Assembly: GCA_020633295.1 (NCBI GenBank)
Contig: JACKDW010000003.1
Span: 248,001-312,000 of the forward strand
Length of the DNA: 64,000 nucleotides
Reading direction: 5' to 3'
Source: Myxococcales bacterium
GTDB taxonomy: Bacteria > Myxococcota_A > Polyangia > Nannocystales > Nannocystaceae
Positions 26,711 to 36,240 of the stretch are shown in pieces; within the stretch, counting starts at the first letter, position 1; each line of letters begins with the position of its first letter. The position numbers and the translations under genes were made by a program. The notes under the pieces are model-generated. The model worked only from the letters and a program-made list of their open reading frames with translations, was not told where the DNA came from and searched no databases.

Positions 26711-27634
26711 CTACGCCGTCGCGCCGGGCTCGGGCCGCGGCCCCGTGAGCTGCGGGGCGTTGCGCGCGAGGTGCCCGACGAACGCGCGGGTCGCCGCGCT
26801 GCGGCTGCGCGCGATCGGGTACACGGCCCAGAAGCTCGCGGGCCCCGGCAGCGCGCCGGGCAGGACCTCGACGAGCGCGCCCGACCGCAGCTGACGCCAG
26901 CAGGTCATCTCGACCATCGGCGCGATGCCGAAGCCGTCGAGCGCGGCCATCCGCGCGGTCTCCTGTCGGTTGCAGCGCACGCGGTTGCGGAACTTCACCG
27001 GCACCGGGCCGTCGGGGCCCATCAGCGCCTTGAACGCGTTGGGCACCCAGCTGTCCATCGCGACGCAGTCGTGCTCGGCGAGCTGCTCCGGCCGCGTGGG
27101 CACGCCGCGGCGCTCGAGGTAGCGCGGGCTGGCGACGAGCACGAAGCGCGAGTCGACGAGCTTGCGCGCGCGCAAGAGCGTCGAGTCGGGCGGGCTGCCG
27201 CCGCGCAGCGCCACGTCGATCCGCTCGCGGATGATGTCGACGTACTCGAGCGTGTGGATCAGCTCGAGCTCGACCTCCGGGTGATCGCGGATGAACCCGG
27301 AGATCATCGCCCAGATCACGCCGCCGTCGTCGGGCGGCGCGGTCACCCGCAAGAGCCCCGCAGGCGTCTCGAGGTACTCGTGCACGGCCCGGCGCGCGTC
27401 CTCGAGCTCGTGGGTCACGAGCGCGGCGCGCTCGTAGTAGACGCGGCCCGCGTCCGTCAGGCCGACGCGCCGCGTCGTCCGGTGCAGCAGCTTGAAGCCC
27501 AGCGCGTCCTCGAGGCGCGCGAGCTTGCGGCTGACGGCCGACGGCGGGAGCGCGAGCACCCGACCGGCCGCCGTGAAGCTGCCGTGGCGGACGATCTCGG
27601 TGAACACCACGACGTCGTTGAGGTTGAGGTCCAT
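26711..27634 (-). CDS. LysR-family transcriptional regulator
   Basis: 307 residues, standard LTTR length. The N-terminal winged HTH (DVVVFTEIVRHGSFTAAGR, PPSAVSRKLARLEDALGF, LLHRTTRRVGLTDAGR) is intact, followed by a type 2 periplasmic-binding-like effector domain (residues 90-300). It resembles the subgroup represented by E. coli DmlR/AaeR. It is divergent from an SRPBCC lipoprotein gene with only 76 nt between them, the usual layout for an LTTR controlling its neighbour. The region between them is strikingly AT-rich and holds candidate T-N11-A boxes. Confidence 0.93.
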   Translation of the reverse strand: MDLNLNDVVVFTEIVRHGSFTAAGRVLALPPSAVSRKLARLEDALGFKLLHRTTRRVGLTDAGRVYYERAALVTHELEDARRAVHEYLETPAGLLRVTAPPDDGGVIWAMISGFIRDHPEVELELIHTLEYVDIIRERIDVALRGGSPPDSTLLRARKLVDSRFVLVASPRYLERRGVPTRPEQLAEHDCVAMDSWVPNAFKALMGPDGPVPVKFRNRVRCNRQETARMAALDGFGIAPMVEMTCWRQLRSGALVEVLPGALPGPASFWAVYPIARSRSAATRAFVGHLARNAPQLTGPRPEPGATA

Positions 27635-27641
27635 TATTGTG

Positions 27642-27686
27642 AATTTGATAATAATCTAGAATAAAATTCGTATCTAGTTATTGTTC
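27642..27686. promoter_or_regulatory. AT-rich divergent control region with dyads (LysR-type site)
   Basis: GAATTT (27642-27647) and AAATTC (about 27664-27669) form an inverted repeat; ATCTAG occurs twice (near 27654 and 27673). This AT island, in a genome that is otherwise GC-saturated, separates the LysR gene from the SRPBCC lipoprotein gene and is the obvious LTTR operator candidate. Confidence 0.5.
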
Positions 27687-27710
27687 CGCATCAATCATAC
27701 ACCTCTCGCC

Positions 27711-28286
27711 ATGACGACCGCCAACCGACTCCGCCTCGACCTCGTTCGCGCTGCCTCGCTCGTCCTCGCCCTGGGGGCGCTGCTCCCGGCCTGCGCCTCG
27801 ACGCCTCCGCCGGCGGCTGCGGAGCCGATCTCGCTCGACGCCCCCGCGGTGGTGCTCGACGGTGAGCGCTACCTCGAGTACCGGGTCGGCGTGCGCATCG
27901 CCGCGCCGCCGGCCGAGGTCTGGGCGCTGCTCACCGACGCCGACGCCTACCCCGACTGGAACTCCACGGTGCTGCAGCTCGACGGCGAGATCGCCGAGGG
28001 CCAGCGCATCGAGCTCAAGTCCTCCGTCGATCCCAAGCGCACCTTCGGCCTCACGGTCAGCGACCTCACGCCCGAGCGCGGCATGGTCTGGTCGGACGGC
28101 GGCCGGGCGTTTCGCGGGGTCCGGACCTTCACGCTGACGCCGCGCGACGACGGCAGCACCGAGTTCACCATGGCCGAGGTCCTGACGGGCTCGATGATGG
28201 GGATGATCGAGGGCAAGCTGCCGGACTTCCGCCCGTCGTTCGACGCCTTCGCGGCCGACCTCAAGCAGGCCGCCGAGCGCGAGTGA
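27711..28286 (+). CDS. SRPBCC-domain lipoprotein
   Basis: 191 residues. Lipobox LPAC with Cys28, then a START/SRPBCC fold: strand pattern YLEYRVGVRIAAPPAEVWALLTDADAYPDWNS, then RTFGLTVSDLTP, GVRTFTLTPRDDGSTEFTM and the long C-terminal helix. Such domains bind hydrophobic ligands; being lipid-anchored in the envelope is less usual than the common cytoplasmic form. ATG at 27711 opens the signal peptide; a TTG ten codons earlier lacks support. Divergence from the LysR gene implies coregulation. A GC-rich hairpin follows directly after the stop. Confidence 0.87.
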   Translation: MTTANRLRLDLVRAASLVLALGALLPACASTPPPAAAEPISLDAPAVVLDGERYLEYRVGVRIAAPPAEVWALLTDADAYPDWNSTVLQLDGEIAEGQRIELKSSVDPKRTFGLTVSDLTPERGMVWSDGGRAFRGVRTFTLTPRDDGSTEFTMAEVLTGSMMGMIEGKLPDFRPSFDAFAADLKQAAERE

Positions 28287-28308
28287 GCGCCGGTGAAAGA
28301 ACCGGCGC
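28287..28308 (+). terminator. Hairpin after the SRPBCC lipoprotein gene
   Basis: 8-bp perfect stem GCGCCGGT / ACCGGCGC with GAAAGA loop immediately after the stop codon; no T-run, so it may be a stabilising 3' stem rather than a full intrinsic terminator. Confidence 0.5.
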
Positions 28309-28355
28309 GTCGGGCCCAGGCGCGCGGCTGAGCTCCGCGCTCCTGGCCGCGCGCC

Positions 28356-29030
28356 TCAGGCCAGCATCTTGCGCGCGCTGTCCTCGACGTCCTTCGCCGT
28401 CGGCGTCGGCTCGTCGCTCGCGCGCCTGGGCACCTGCTTCCCGCGCTGCACGGCCGGGCGCGCGCCGATCTCGGCGAGCCAGCGCTCGAGCCCCGGCAGG
28501 CCCTCGACGCTGATGCCGGACCAGCTGTGCGTCACGGCCCAGCACCAGTTGGCGATGTCGGCGATCGAGTAGTCGCCCGCGAGGTACTGGTGGTCGCGCA
28601 GGCGCCCGTCGAGCACAGAGAGCAGGCGCCTGGACTCGCGCTGGTAGCGGCCGATCGCGTACGGGATCTTCTCTGGCGCGTAGCGGCTGAACACGTTGGC
28701 CTGCCCCATCATCGGCCCGACGCCGCCCATCTGGAACATCAGCCACTGGACCACGCGCGAGCGCCCGCGGACGTCCGTCGGCAGCAGCTTGCCGGTCTTC
28801 TCGGCCAGGTACATCAGGATCGCGCCCGACTCGAACACCGCGAAGTCGCCCTCGTCCTTGTCGACGATCACCGGGATGCGGCCGTTGGGGTTGAGCTCGA
28901 GGAACCAGGGCTCGCGCTGCACCCCGGCGCCGAGGTCGATGGCGTGCGCGCGGTACTCGAGCTCGAGCTCCTCGAGCGCGATGGAGACCTTGCGCCCGTT
29001 CGGGGTCGACGCGGTGTACAGCTCGATCAT
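28356..29030 (-). CDS. Glutathione S-transferase family protein
   Basis: 224 residues. N-terminal thioredoxin fold (MIELYTASTPNGRKVSIALEE, with the LNPNGRIPVIVD cis-Pro segment and the FESGAILMYLAEK motif) and an all-helical C-terminal domain. It resembles the YfcG/Ure2p-like (nu) group, where the Thr-Pro-Asn-Gly segment near residue 9 contacts glutathione. Cytoplasmic conjugation or disulfide-reductase activity is likely, substrate unknown. TAGGCA ends 7 nt upstream of the ATG on the minus strand. Divergent from the HAD gene, 71 nt apart. Confidence 0.92.
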   Translation of the reverse strand: MIELYTASTPNGRKVSIALEELELEYRAHAIDLGAGVQREPWFLELNPNGRIPVIVDKDEGDFAVFESGAILMYLAEKTGKLLPTDVRGRSRVVQWLMFQMGGVGPMMGQANVFSRYAPEKIPYAIGRYQRESRRLLSVLDGRLRDHQYLAGDYSIADIANWCWAVTHSWSGISVEGLPGLERWLAEIGARPAVQRGKQVPRRASDEPTPTAKDVEDSARKMLA

Positions 29031-29089
29031 CGCGCCATGCCTACCACGCGCGGGCGCTGCGCGCAGGCCGTCGCGCGCGGCGCCGCTGC

Positions 29090-29095
29090 TACAGT
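29090..29095 (+). promoter_or_regulatory. -10-like hexamer (TACAGT)
   Basis: Six nt before the GTG of the HAD gene at 29102; no Shine-Dalgarno. Confidence 0.5.
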
Positions 29096-29101
29096 CGCGC
29101 G

Positions 29102-29713
29102 GTGCGCCCCGACGCCCCCCGAACCGACGCGCCGATCCTGCTGCTCGACGTGATGGACACGCTCGTGCACGACCCGTTCTACGTCGAGGTGCTCGAGCAC
29201 TTCGGGATGGGCCTCGAGCAGCTGTTCGCGATCAAGGACAAGGCGGCCTGGCACGCCTTCGAGCGCGGCGAGCTGGGCGAGGAGGACATGCGCGCGCGCT
29301 ACTTCACGGGCGGGCGCGCGCTCGACCTCGAGGGCCTGCGCGCGTGCATGCGCGCGCACTATCGCTGGCTCCCGGGCGTCGAGCCGCTGCTGCGGGCGCT
29401 GCGCGCGGCCGGCGTGCCCATGTTCGCGCTCTCGAATTACCCCGTGTGGTACGAGTGGATCGAGGCGCGGCTGGGGCTCTCGCGCTACCTCGACTGGAGC
29501 TTTGTGTCCTGCAGGACAGGTGTTCGTAAGCCCGCGCCGGGCGCCTACCTCGGGGCCGCGCGGGCGCTCGGCGTGAGCCCGGCGCGCTGCCTGTTCGTCG
29601 ACGATCGGGAGAAGAACTGCGCGGGGGCGCGCGCCGTCGGCATGGACGCGATCGCGTTCACGGGCGCCGACGCGCTGCGCGTCTCGCTGCGCGCGCGGGG
29701 CCTGGCTGTGTAG
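29102..29713 (+). CDS. HAD-superfamily hydrolase
   Basis: 203 residues. Motif I is LLLDVMDTLV, where DxMDT keeps the nucleophile Asp with Met at the usual x position; motif II FALSNY; motif III KP in GVRKPAPGAY; motif IV LFVDDREKN. A helical cap (residues 30-95) points to a C1-cap phosphatase of the YihX/YfnB type. GTG at 29102 lies 6 nt after TACAGT. The last codons and stop are duplicated downstream by a 50-bp tandem repeat. Substrate unknown. Confidence 0.9.
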   Translation: MRPDAPRTDAPILLLDVMDTLVHDPFYVEVLEHFGMGLEQLFAIKDKAAWHAFERGELGEEDMRARYFTGGRALDLEGLRACMRAHYRWLPGVEPLLRALRAAGVPMFALSNYPVWYEWIEARLGLSRYLDWSFVSCRTGVRKPAPGAYLGAARALGVSPARCLFVDDREKNCAGARAVGMDAIAFTGADALRVSLRARGLAV

Positions 29714-29800
29714 ACACGTTTTAACGAGCCGAGGCCCCGCCGCTGCGGGGCCTGGCTGTGTAGACACGTTTTAACGAGCCGAGGCCCCGCCGCTGCGGGG
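29701..29800 (+). repeat. Exact 50-bp tandem duplication at the HAD gene end
   Basis: Two identical 50-nt units (29701-29750, 29751-29800). Each holds the last codons and stop of the HAD gene plus a GC-rich stem; a shared GCGGGGCCT at the junctions suggests duplication by microhomology. Confidence 0.9.
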
Positions 29801-29804
29801 CCTC
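29781..29804 (+). terminator. GC-rich hairpin in convergent gap
   Basis: Stem GAGGCCCCGC / GCGGGGCCTC, loop CGCT. The upstream copy at 29731 lacks the last base pairs because of the duplication junction. No T-run. Confidence 0.5.
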
Positions 29805-29826
29805 GACGCCGCCGTCGCGCGGGCGG

Positions 29827-31122
<1,296 letters not shown>

Positions 31123-31515
31123 GGCAGTGTGTGATTCCTCCGTACGAATTCAGCGTAGAGGAGTCGTTCAAAATCGTCCATCGACGACGCGCGGCGGCGA
31201 GGGCGGCGGGTGTCGAGTGTGTGCGCACATTCGGTGCACACGCGACGAGCACACTCGATGTGCACGCTCGGGGCGCGCACGTCCGCACAAACGCGCGAAA
31301 CCATGACGCCAGCGCCCGAGATTGTGCTTGGCGTGGTCTGTTCGCGCACAGACTCGACCGCGCGAGCACCGGGCGCGTGGTCATCTGCGCCCGAATTCGC
31401 GTCGCGTTCGGGGTGAATGGCCCCCATCTCCCGGCGGGAACGCGGCTCAGCAGCCCTGGCACGTGACTTGCTTTGAGTAGGGGTGAGGCGGCACACGCCG
31501 CCGATCGAGGTACCC
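31123..31515. other. 393-nt divergent intergenic region
   Basis: Between the (GD)n lipoprotein and the ECF sigma gene. It holds a cluster of GTGCAC/TGTGCGCAC palindromes (31218-31265) framed by arms TCGAGTGTG (31213-31221) and CACACTCGA (31250-31258). These are plausible regulator sites; no gene is supported. Confidence 0.55.
31213..31258. promoter_or_regulatory. Inverted repeat with inner GTGCAC palindromes
   Basis: 9-bp perfect arms separated by 28 nt, with TGTGCGCACA and GTGCAC inside. Lies upstream of both the lipoprotein (minus) and the ECF sigma gene (plus). Confidence 0.4.
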
Positions 31516-32223
31516 ATGAACGCGCACGCACGTCCCCTTCCCGCCGCCCGCACGCATGTCCCCGAGCACGGCGCCTTCGGGTCACCGGAGTTGATGGTGG
31601 AGCCCGCTCGCGCGGGTCGTCCGTCGCTCGAGACGCTCATGATCCGGTACCTGCACGGCGACGACGGTCGCGTGTTCGCCCAGCTGTACCGGCGCGTGAT
31701 GCCGAGCGTGCGTCGCGTGATCGCGCGGCGCGTGAGCTCAGCGGCGGCGATCGATGACCTCGTGCAGGTCGCGTTCATGAAGGCGCACGTCGCCCGCGCC
31801 CGCTTCGAGCCCGAGCGCGTGCGCAACGACGCCACCGTCGTCGCCTGGTACTGCGCGATCGCGAGGCACGTGGCGCTCGACTACATTCGCAAGCAGGCGC
31901 GTCGTCGTCAGCGCGAGGTCCTCGTCCAGACCGCCGAGCAGGCGGACGCGCTGCAGATGCCGGATCCGGAGCCGACCGCCGAGGCCCGACAGATCGAGCA
32001 CGAGCAGCGCTACGGCGTGATCCAGCACGTGCGCGACGCGGTCGCGCTGCTCCCCGAGAACCAGCGCAGCGTCATCGAGCTGCACCGCTTCCACGGCTTG
32101 ACCACGGCCGAGACGGCGCAGCGCCTGCAGATCCGCGGCGGCGCCGTTCGAGTCCGTGCGCACCGCGCTTACAAGGCGCTCGCGCGGCTGCTCGCGTCCG
32201 AGGGGCCCGCCTACGCGGCCTGA
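31516..32223 (+). CDS. ECF-type RNA polymerase sigma factor
   Basis: 235 residues. Region 2 covers about residues 45-135 (LMIRYLHGDDGRVFAQLYRR, IDDLVQVAFMKAHVARARF, VVAWYCAIARHVALDYIRK); region 4 covers 165-225 (LLPENQRSVIELHRFHGLTTAETAQRLQ, then the recognition helix GGAVRVRAHRAYKAL). No anti-sigma gene with a membrane helix lies next to it; the divergent lipoprotein may be a target. ATG at 31516 has GAGG 5 nt upstream; an earlier in-frame start at 31483 is possible but lacks a ribosome site. The N-terminal 40 residues are Pro/Ala-rich. Confidence 0.9.
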   Translation: MNAHARPLPAARTHVPEHGAFGSPELMVEPARAGRPSLETLMIRYLHGDDGRVFAQLYRRVMPSVRRVIARRVSSAAAIDDLVQVAFMKAHVARARFEPERVRNDATVVAWYCAIARHVALDYIRKQARRRQREVLVQTAEQADALQMPDPEPTAEARQIEHEQRYGVIQHVRDAVALLPENQRSVIELHRFHGLTTAETAQRLQIRGGAVRVRAHRAYKALARLLASEGPAYAA

Positions 32224-32299
32224 CTCGCGCGGCGCGTCGCGCTCGCGGGGCGTCGCGTGGACGGTCGCCACGGGCTGCGCGGGCTGCTAGACCCGACGC

Positions 32300-34492
32300 G
32301 TGCTCAACTACTTGCACATACGGGGGCTCGCGCTGCTCGACGACGTGGCGCTGGAGCTCGAGGCCGGCATGAACGTGCTGACCGGTGAGACCGGGGCCGG
32401 CAAGTCGATCATCGTCGACGCGCTCACGCTGCTGCGCGGCGCTCGGGGGCGCGGGAACCTCGTCCGCCGCGGCGCCGAGGCGGCGCGCGTCGAGGCTCAG
32501 TTCGTGCTCGGGGAGGGCGCGCGCCGGCGCTCGGCCGAGGTGCTCGACGAGCTGGGGATCGAGCTCGAGGCCGAGGAGGGCCTCGTGCTCACCCGCGTCG
32601 TCGGGCGCAGCGGTCGCGGGCGCTCGGCGATCCACGCCAGCCTGGCGACCCTCAGCGCGCTCGAGCGGCTCGGCGAGCAGCTCATCGACATCTGCAGCCA
32701 GCACGAGCATCACTCCCTGACCCACGTCTCCCGCCACCTCGAGCTGCTCGACGCCTACGCCGAGCTCGAGGCCGAGGTGCTCGCCTACGGCGAGGTGTAC
32801 ACGCGCTGGCGGGAGTGCGAGCGCGCCCTCGCGGACCTGCGCGCGCGCGCGTCGCAAGGGGCCGCGCGCGCCGACTACCTGCGCTTCCAGCTCGAGGAGA
32901 TCGATCGCGTCAACCCCGAGGAGGGCGAGTACGAGCGCCTGCGGGACCGCCTGAGCCTGCTGCGCGACGCCCATCGCTGGGCGAGCTTCGCCCACCAGGC
33001 CCAGACCGTGCTCTACGAGGCGGACGACGCGATCGCGGGGCGCCTCGCGGTGCTGCTCGACGAGGCCCGTCGCGGCGCCGGGACGTCCTCGGTGCTCGCC
33101 GAGATGCAGGATCAGCTCGCGGCCGCGCAGGTCGCCTGCGAGGAGGCGGCGGCCGCGGCCTCGCGCTTCGCCGGGGAGGTCGAGCTCGATCCCGGCGAGC
33201 TCGACATCGCCGAGGAGCGACTCCACGAGCTCGAGTCGCTGCGGCGCAAGCACGGCGGCACCGACGAGGAGCTGCTCGCCCACGCCGACGCCATGCGCCG
33301 CGAGCTCGAGGAACTCGAGAACGCCGACGACCACGTCGCGGCGCTCGCCCAGCGCGAGCGCGAGCTGCGGGTGAGCGCCGAGCGGCTCGCCGACGCGCTC
33401 CACGAGCGCCGCGCGAGCGCGAGCGCGCGCCTGGCCGAGGCGGTCGAGCGCGAGCTCAAGGCGCTGCACATCCCCGGCGCGCGGCTCGAGGTCCACGTCG
33501 AGGCGACGCCCGGCGGCGCGGGGCTCGGCGCCCACGGGCGCGACCGCGTCGAGTTCCTGTTCTCCGCCAACCCCGGCGAGCCGGTCGCCGCGCTCACGCG
33601 GGTCGCCTCCGGCGGCGAGCTCTCGCGCGTGCTGCTGGCCATGAAGGGCGTGCTCGCCACCGGCGACCACGTAACGACCTACGTGTTCGACGAGGTCGAC
33701 TCGGGGGTCGGCGGCGCGGTCGCCGAGGCCATCGGCCAGCGGCTGTATCGCGCGGCCTGTGAGCGCCAGGTCCTGTGCATCACGCACCTCCCGCAGATCG
33801 CCGCCTTCGCCGACGCGCACTTCCGCGTCGAGAAGCTCACCGAGGGCGGCCGGACGACGACCCGCGTGACCCGGCTCGACGAGGCCGCGCGCGTCGAGGA
33901 GCTGGCGCGCATGCTCGGCGGCGCGCGGGTCACCGCGAGCGCCCGCGAGCACGCCGCTCAGCTGCTCGAGGAGGCGCGCAAGTATCGACGCAAGGAGCAG
34001 GCGCGCGGCCGCGAGCTCGCGGCCCGGCTCGCCGCCGAGTCGACGCTCTCCAGCAAGCGCCTCGCGGCCAAGGCGAGCAAGAGCTCCGAGCGCGTGCGGG
34101 CGACCAAGGCCGCCAGCGCCGAGCCCCAGCGCGCGGCGAAGCCCGCCTCGCCGAAGGCGCCGAGGAGGCCCGCGAAGACGTCGGAGGCGACGCCCGTAAA
34201 GACGACGGCAAAGACATCGGAGACGTCCGAGAAGCCCGCGGCGAAGCCTTCAGGCGCGAGCGCGAAGCGCAAAGAGGCGAAAGCGGCGAGCAAGACGTCG
34301 GCGAAGAAGTCGTCGGCGAAAAAGTCGGCGAGCCAGTCGTCGGCGAAGCAGTCGACGAGCCAGTCGTCGGCGAAGCAGTCGACGAGCAAATCGACGGCGA
34401 AGAAGTCGACGAGCAAATCGACGGCGAAGACGTCGGCGAAGAAGTCGGCGAAGCAGTCGGCGAAGAAGTCGGGCGAGCGCGCGCGCGCCTGA
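32300..34492 (+). CDS. recN: DNA repair protein RecN with Lys/Ser-rich histone-H1-like tail
   Basis: 730 residues against about 550-560 for usual RecN. Walker A is GETGAGKS at 29-36; the ABC signature region VASGGELSRVLLAM and Walker B/His-loop segment THLPQIAAFAD follow a long coiled coil (about 160-370). RecN is an SMC-like ATPase that acts at double-strand breaks. After about residue 560 comes a 170-residue extension rich in Lys, Ser, Ala and Thr (KSTAKKSTSKSTAKTSAKKS), like the tails of eukaryotic H1 or bacterial H1-like proteins. GTG at 32300 is 6 nt after TAGACC. The extension is encoded by a degenerate repeat around 34300-34475. Confidence 0.93.
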   Translation: MLNYLHIRGLALLDDVALELEAGMNVLTGETGAGKSIIVDALTLLRGARGRGNLVRRGAEAARVEAQFVLGEGARRRSAEVLDELGIELEAEEGLVLTRVVGRSGRGRSAIHASLATLSALERLGEQLIDICSQHEHHSLTHVSRHLELLDAYAELEAEVLAYGEVYTRWRECERALADLRARASQGAARADYLRFQLEEIDRVNPEEGEYERLRDRLSLLRDAHRWASFAHQAQTVLYEADDAIAGRLAVLLDEARRGAGTSSVLAEMQDQLAAAQVACEEAAAAASRFAGEVELDPGELDIAEERLHELESLRRKHGGTDEELLAHADAMRRELEELENADDHVAALAQRERELRVSAERLADALHERRASASARLAEAVERELKALHIPGARLEVHVEATPGGAGLGAHGRDRVEFLFSANPGEPVAALTRVASGGELSRVLLAMKGVLATGDHVTTYVFDEVDSGVGGAVAEAIGQRLYRAACERQVLCITHLPQIAAFADAHFRVEKLTEGGRTTTRVTRLDEAARVEELARMLGGARVTASAREHAAQLLEEARKYRRKEQARGRELAARLAAESTLSSKRLAAKASKSSERVRATKAASAEPQRAAKPASPKAPRRPAKTSEATPVKTTAKTSETSEKPAAKPSGASAKRKEAKAASKTSAKKSSAKKSASQSSAKQSTSQSSAKQSTSKSTAKKSTSKSTAKTSAKKSAKQSAKKSGERARA
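34300..34475 (+). repeat. Degenerate repeats coding the RecN basic tail
   Basis: Imperfect tandem units around GCGAAGAAGTCG / AGCCAGTCGTCG, giving Ser-Ala-Lys-Lys/Gln-Ser repeats. Strongly repetitive DNA of this kind can change copy number. Confidence 0.75.
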
Positions 34493-34541
34493 GCGCGACC
34501 GGATTGCCCGCCTCGCGCCGGCTGTGGCACCCTGAGGCGAC

Positions 34542-35516
34542 ATGACAGCGGACGAACGCTCGCTGCACGCGGCCGTCACGACGCACATGCTCCTCGAGAC
34601 ATGCGGCGTCGCGGCGCTGCTGGTCGCGCTCGCGCTCGCGCTGCTCGAGCCGGCGCGCGCGGGGGTGGGCGGCGCCCGCGTCGCGCTCGCGCTCGTGGTC
34701 GCGCTCGAGGGCTGCTGGCTGCACCGGCTCTACACGAGCGCGCACGAGGCCGTGCACCGCAAGCTCATCCCCGGGCGCCGCGGCCTCAACGATCTCCTCG
34801 GCCAGCTGCTGCTGCTCCCGCTCGCCGTCCCGATTACCGTCTTTCGCAAGATCCACGCGTTTCACCACGGGCAGAACCGGCGCGACTACGAGCACGCCGC
34901 GCTCGACACCTTCGTCACCGATCACCCGAACAGCCGCGCGCGCCGCCTGTGGTTTCACCTGCTCTGGTACCTGGGCGTGTTCGCCGGCGGCTACTTCATC
35001 CACGGCGTGGTCTCGATCCTGCTGTTCGTGTGTCTGCCGCTGCCGCTCGCGCGGCGCGTCTCGCCGGCGTTCAAGGGCTGGCGTCGCCGCGATCAGCTGC
35101 GCTCGCTGCTCTGCGTCGCGCTCGGGATCGTCCTGCACGCCGCGATCGCCCGCAGCTGCGGCCTCGCGGTCTACACGGTCGTGCTCGGGGCGCCCATGCT
35201 CGTGTTCGCCTGGGTCTACTCGCTGCTCGTCTACATCTATCACTGTCGCGCCACCTACGGCCCGCGGGTCCGCGACAACGTGCGGTCGCTGCGGCGCCAC
35301 TGGCTCCTCTCGTGGTGGTTGCTCAACTTCAACGAGCACGTCACGCACCACGGCGACCCGAGCGTGCCCTGGTACCGCCTGCCGGCGGCGCGGCGCGAGC
35401 TGCCGCGAACCCACGCCGTCAACCAGGACATAGCGACCATCGGCGCCGCGATTTTAAACCTCCTGCGCGGGCCCGTGATCGTCGCGCGCGGCGCCAAGCC
35501 CGAGGTGCCCGGATGA
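34542..35516 (+). CDS. Membrane fatty acid desaturase family protein
   Basis: 324 residues with several membrane helices and three His boxes: HEAVH at 68-72, HAFHH at 105-109, HVTHH at 266-270. These are the di-iron ligands of the acyl-lipid/fatty-acid desaturase and beta-carotene hydroxylase superfamily. Substrate not assigned. The stop overlaps the start of the acetyltransferase gene (ATGA), so the two are translationally coupled. CACCCT lies 8 nt before the ATG. Confidence 0.9.
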   Translation: MTADERSLHAAVTTHMLLETCGVAALLVALALALLEPARAGVGGARVALALVVALEGCWLHRLYTSAHEAVHRKLIPGRRGLNDLLGQLLLLPLAVPITVFRKIHAFHHGQNRRDYEHAALDTFVTDHPNSRARRLWFHLLWYLGVFAGGYFIHGVVSILLFVCLPLPLARRVSPAFKGWRRRDQLRSLLCVALGIVLHAAIARSCGLAVYTVVLGAPMLVFAWVYSLLVYIYHCRATYGPRVRDNVRSLRRHWLLSWWLLNFNEHVTHHGDPSVPWYRLPAARRELPRTHAVNQDIATIGAAILNLLRGPVIVARGAKPEVPG

Positions 35517-36190
35517 GCCCTGCCCGCGACGAGTTCCTCCTGCGACCCGCGAGCGCGCGCGACGTCGACGCGGTGCTCGCGGTCAAGCGCGCGCTCGCCA
35601 TGCCGGCAAGGCCCGGGGAGACCGCGACCGGCGGCTTCATCCTGGGCGCTGAGCGCGAGGCCTATCGCCAGCTGATCGCGGGCGGCTGCGTCGAGCTGCT
35701 CGAGGTCTGCGGGCGCGTCGTCGGCTACGCCGTCGCGCTCCCGGACCCGGCGCTGCGCGCCTCCGACATCTGGCGCCGGCGCGCGGCGATCCGCTGGGTG
35801 CAGGGCTTTGACCCGCAGCCCTTCGAGCCCGAACCGATCGCCTACTTCGATCAGCTCGCGGTCCTGCCCGGCATCCACGTGCGCGCCTACGGGGCCGTGC
35901 TCGGGCTGCGCGCGCTGGCCAAGCTGTTCGCGGCCGGGCACCGCCACGCGCTCACCACGACCCTGCGCGCGCCGGTGCGCAACGCGGCCGCGCACGCGTA
36001 CCTGCGGCGCATCGGCGCCCGCCTCGTCGGCCAGCTCGACGAGACCTACCCGGGCGTCGGCGCGGTCGTCTCGGACATCTACCACCTCGACCGCGACACC
36101 TTCCTCGCGCGGCTCGGTCGCTACCGCGGCGCGCCGCCGCGAGTCGCGGGGCTCGCCGAGCGCGCGGTCGCGGGCACCGGGCTCGCGTGA
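35513..36190 (+). CDS. GNAT-family N-acetyltransferase
   Basis: 225 residues. The GNAT fold is suggested by LRPASARDVDAVLAVKRAL (beta1-alpha1), VELLEVCGRVVGYAVALPD (beta2-beta3), PIAYFDQLAVLPGIHVRAYGAVLGLRALAKLFA (beta4 and the acetyl-CoA pyrophosphate loop, diverged from the usual QxxGxG/A) and NAAAHAYLRRIGARLVG (C-terminal alpha4-beta7). It starts within the stop of the desaturase gene. Possible roles are acylation of a lipid or small amine; the coupling with a desaturase hints at lipid modification. A stem-loop with a T-rich tail follows. Confidence 0.82.
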   Translation: MSPARDEFLLRPASARDVDAVLAVKRALAMPARPGETATGGFILGAEREAYRQLIAGGCVELLEVCGRVVGYAVALPDPALRASDIWRRRAAIRWVQGFDPQPFEPEPIAYFDQLAVLPGIHVRAYGAVLGLRALAKLFAAGHRHALTTTLRAPVRNAAAHAYLRRIGARLVGQLDETYPGVGAVVSDIYHLDRDTFLARLGRYRGAPPRVAGLAERAVAGTGLA

Positions 36191-36213
36191 CGGGCCGCGG
36201 CGCGCGCTCCTGA

Positions 36214-36240
36214 GACATGTCTAGGAAGACATGTTGTTTT
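36214..36240 (+). terminator. Intrinsic terminator with ACATGT stem
   Basis: Stem ACATGTCT / AGACATGT (36215-36222, 36227-36234), loop AGGA, tail TGTTTT. It overlaps the last codons of the convergent HTTM gene and would end the desaturase-acetyltransferase transcript. AT-rich stem, unusual for this genome. Confidence 0.65.

Noticed and set aside
29505..29518. 14-bp perfect palindrome TGTCCTGCAGGACA inside the HAD gene and similar CCTGTCC-containing rare-codon patches at 2214, 6996, 19391, 25564 and 39981
   Set aside because: Counting for this base composition, more than ten such palindromes and about fifteen CCTGTCC words are expected by chance, and the encoded residues are conserved family positions, so no inserted element is supported.
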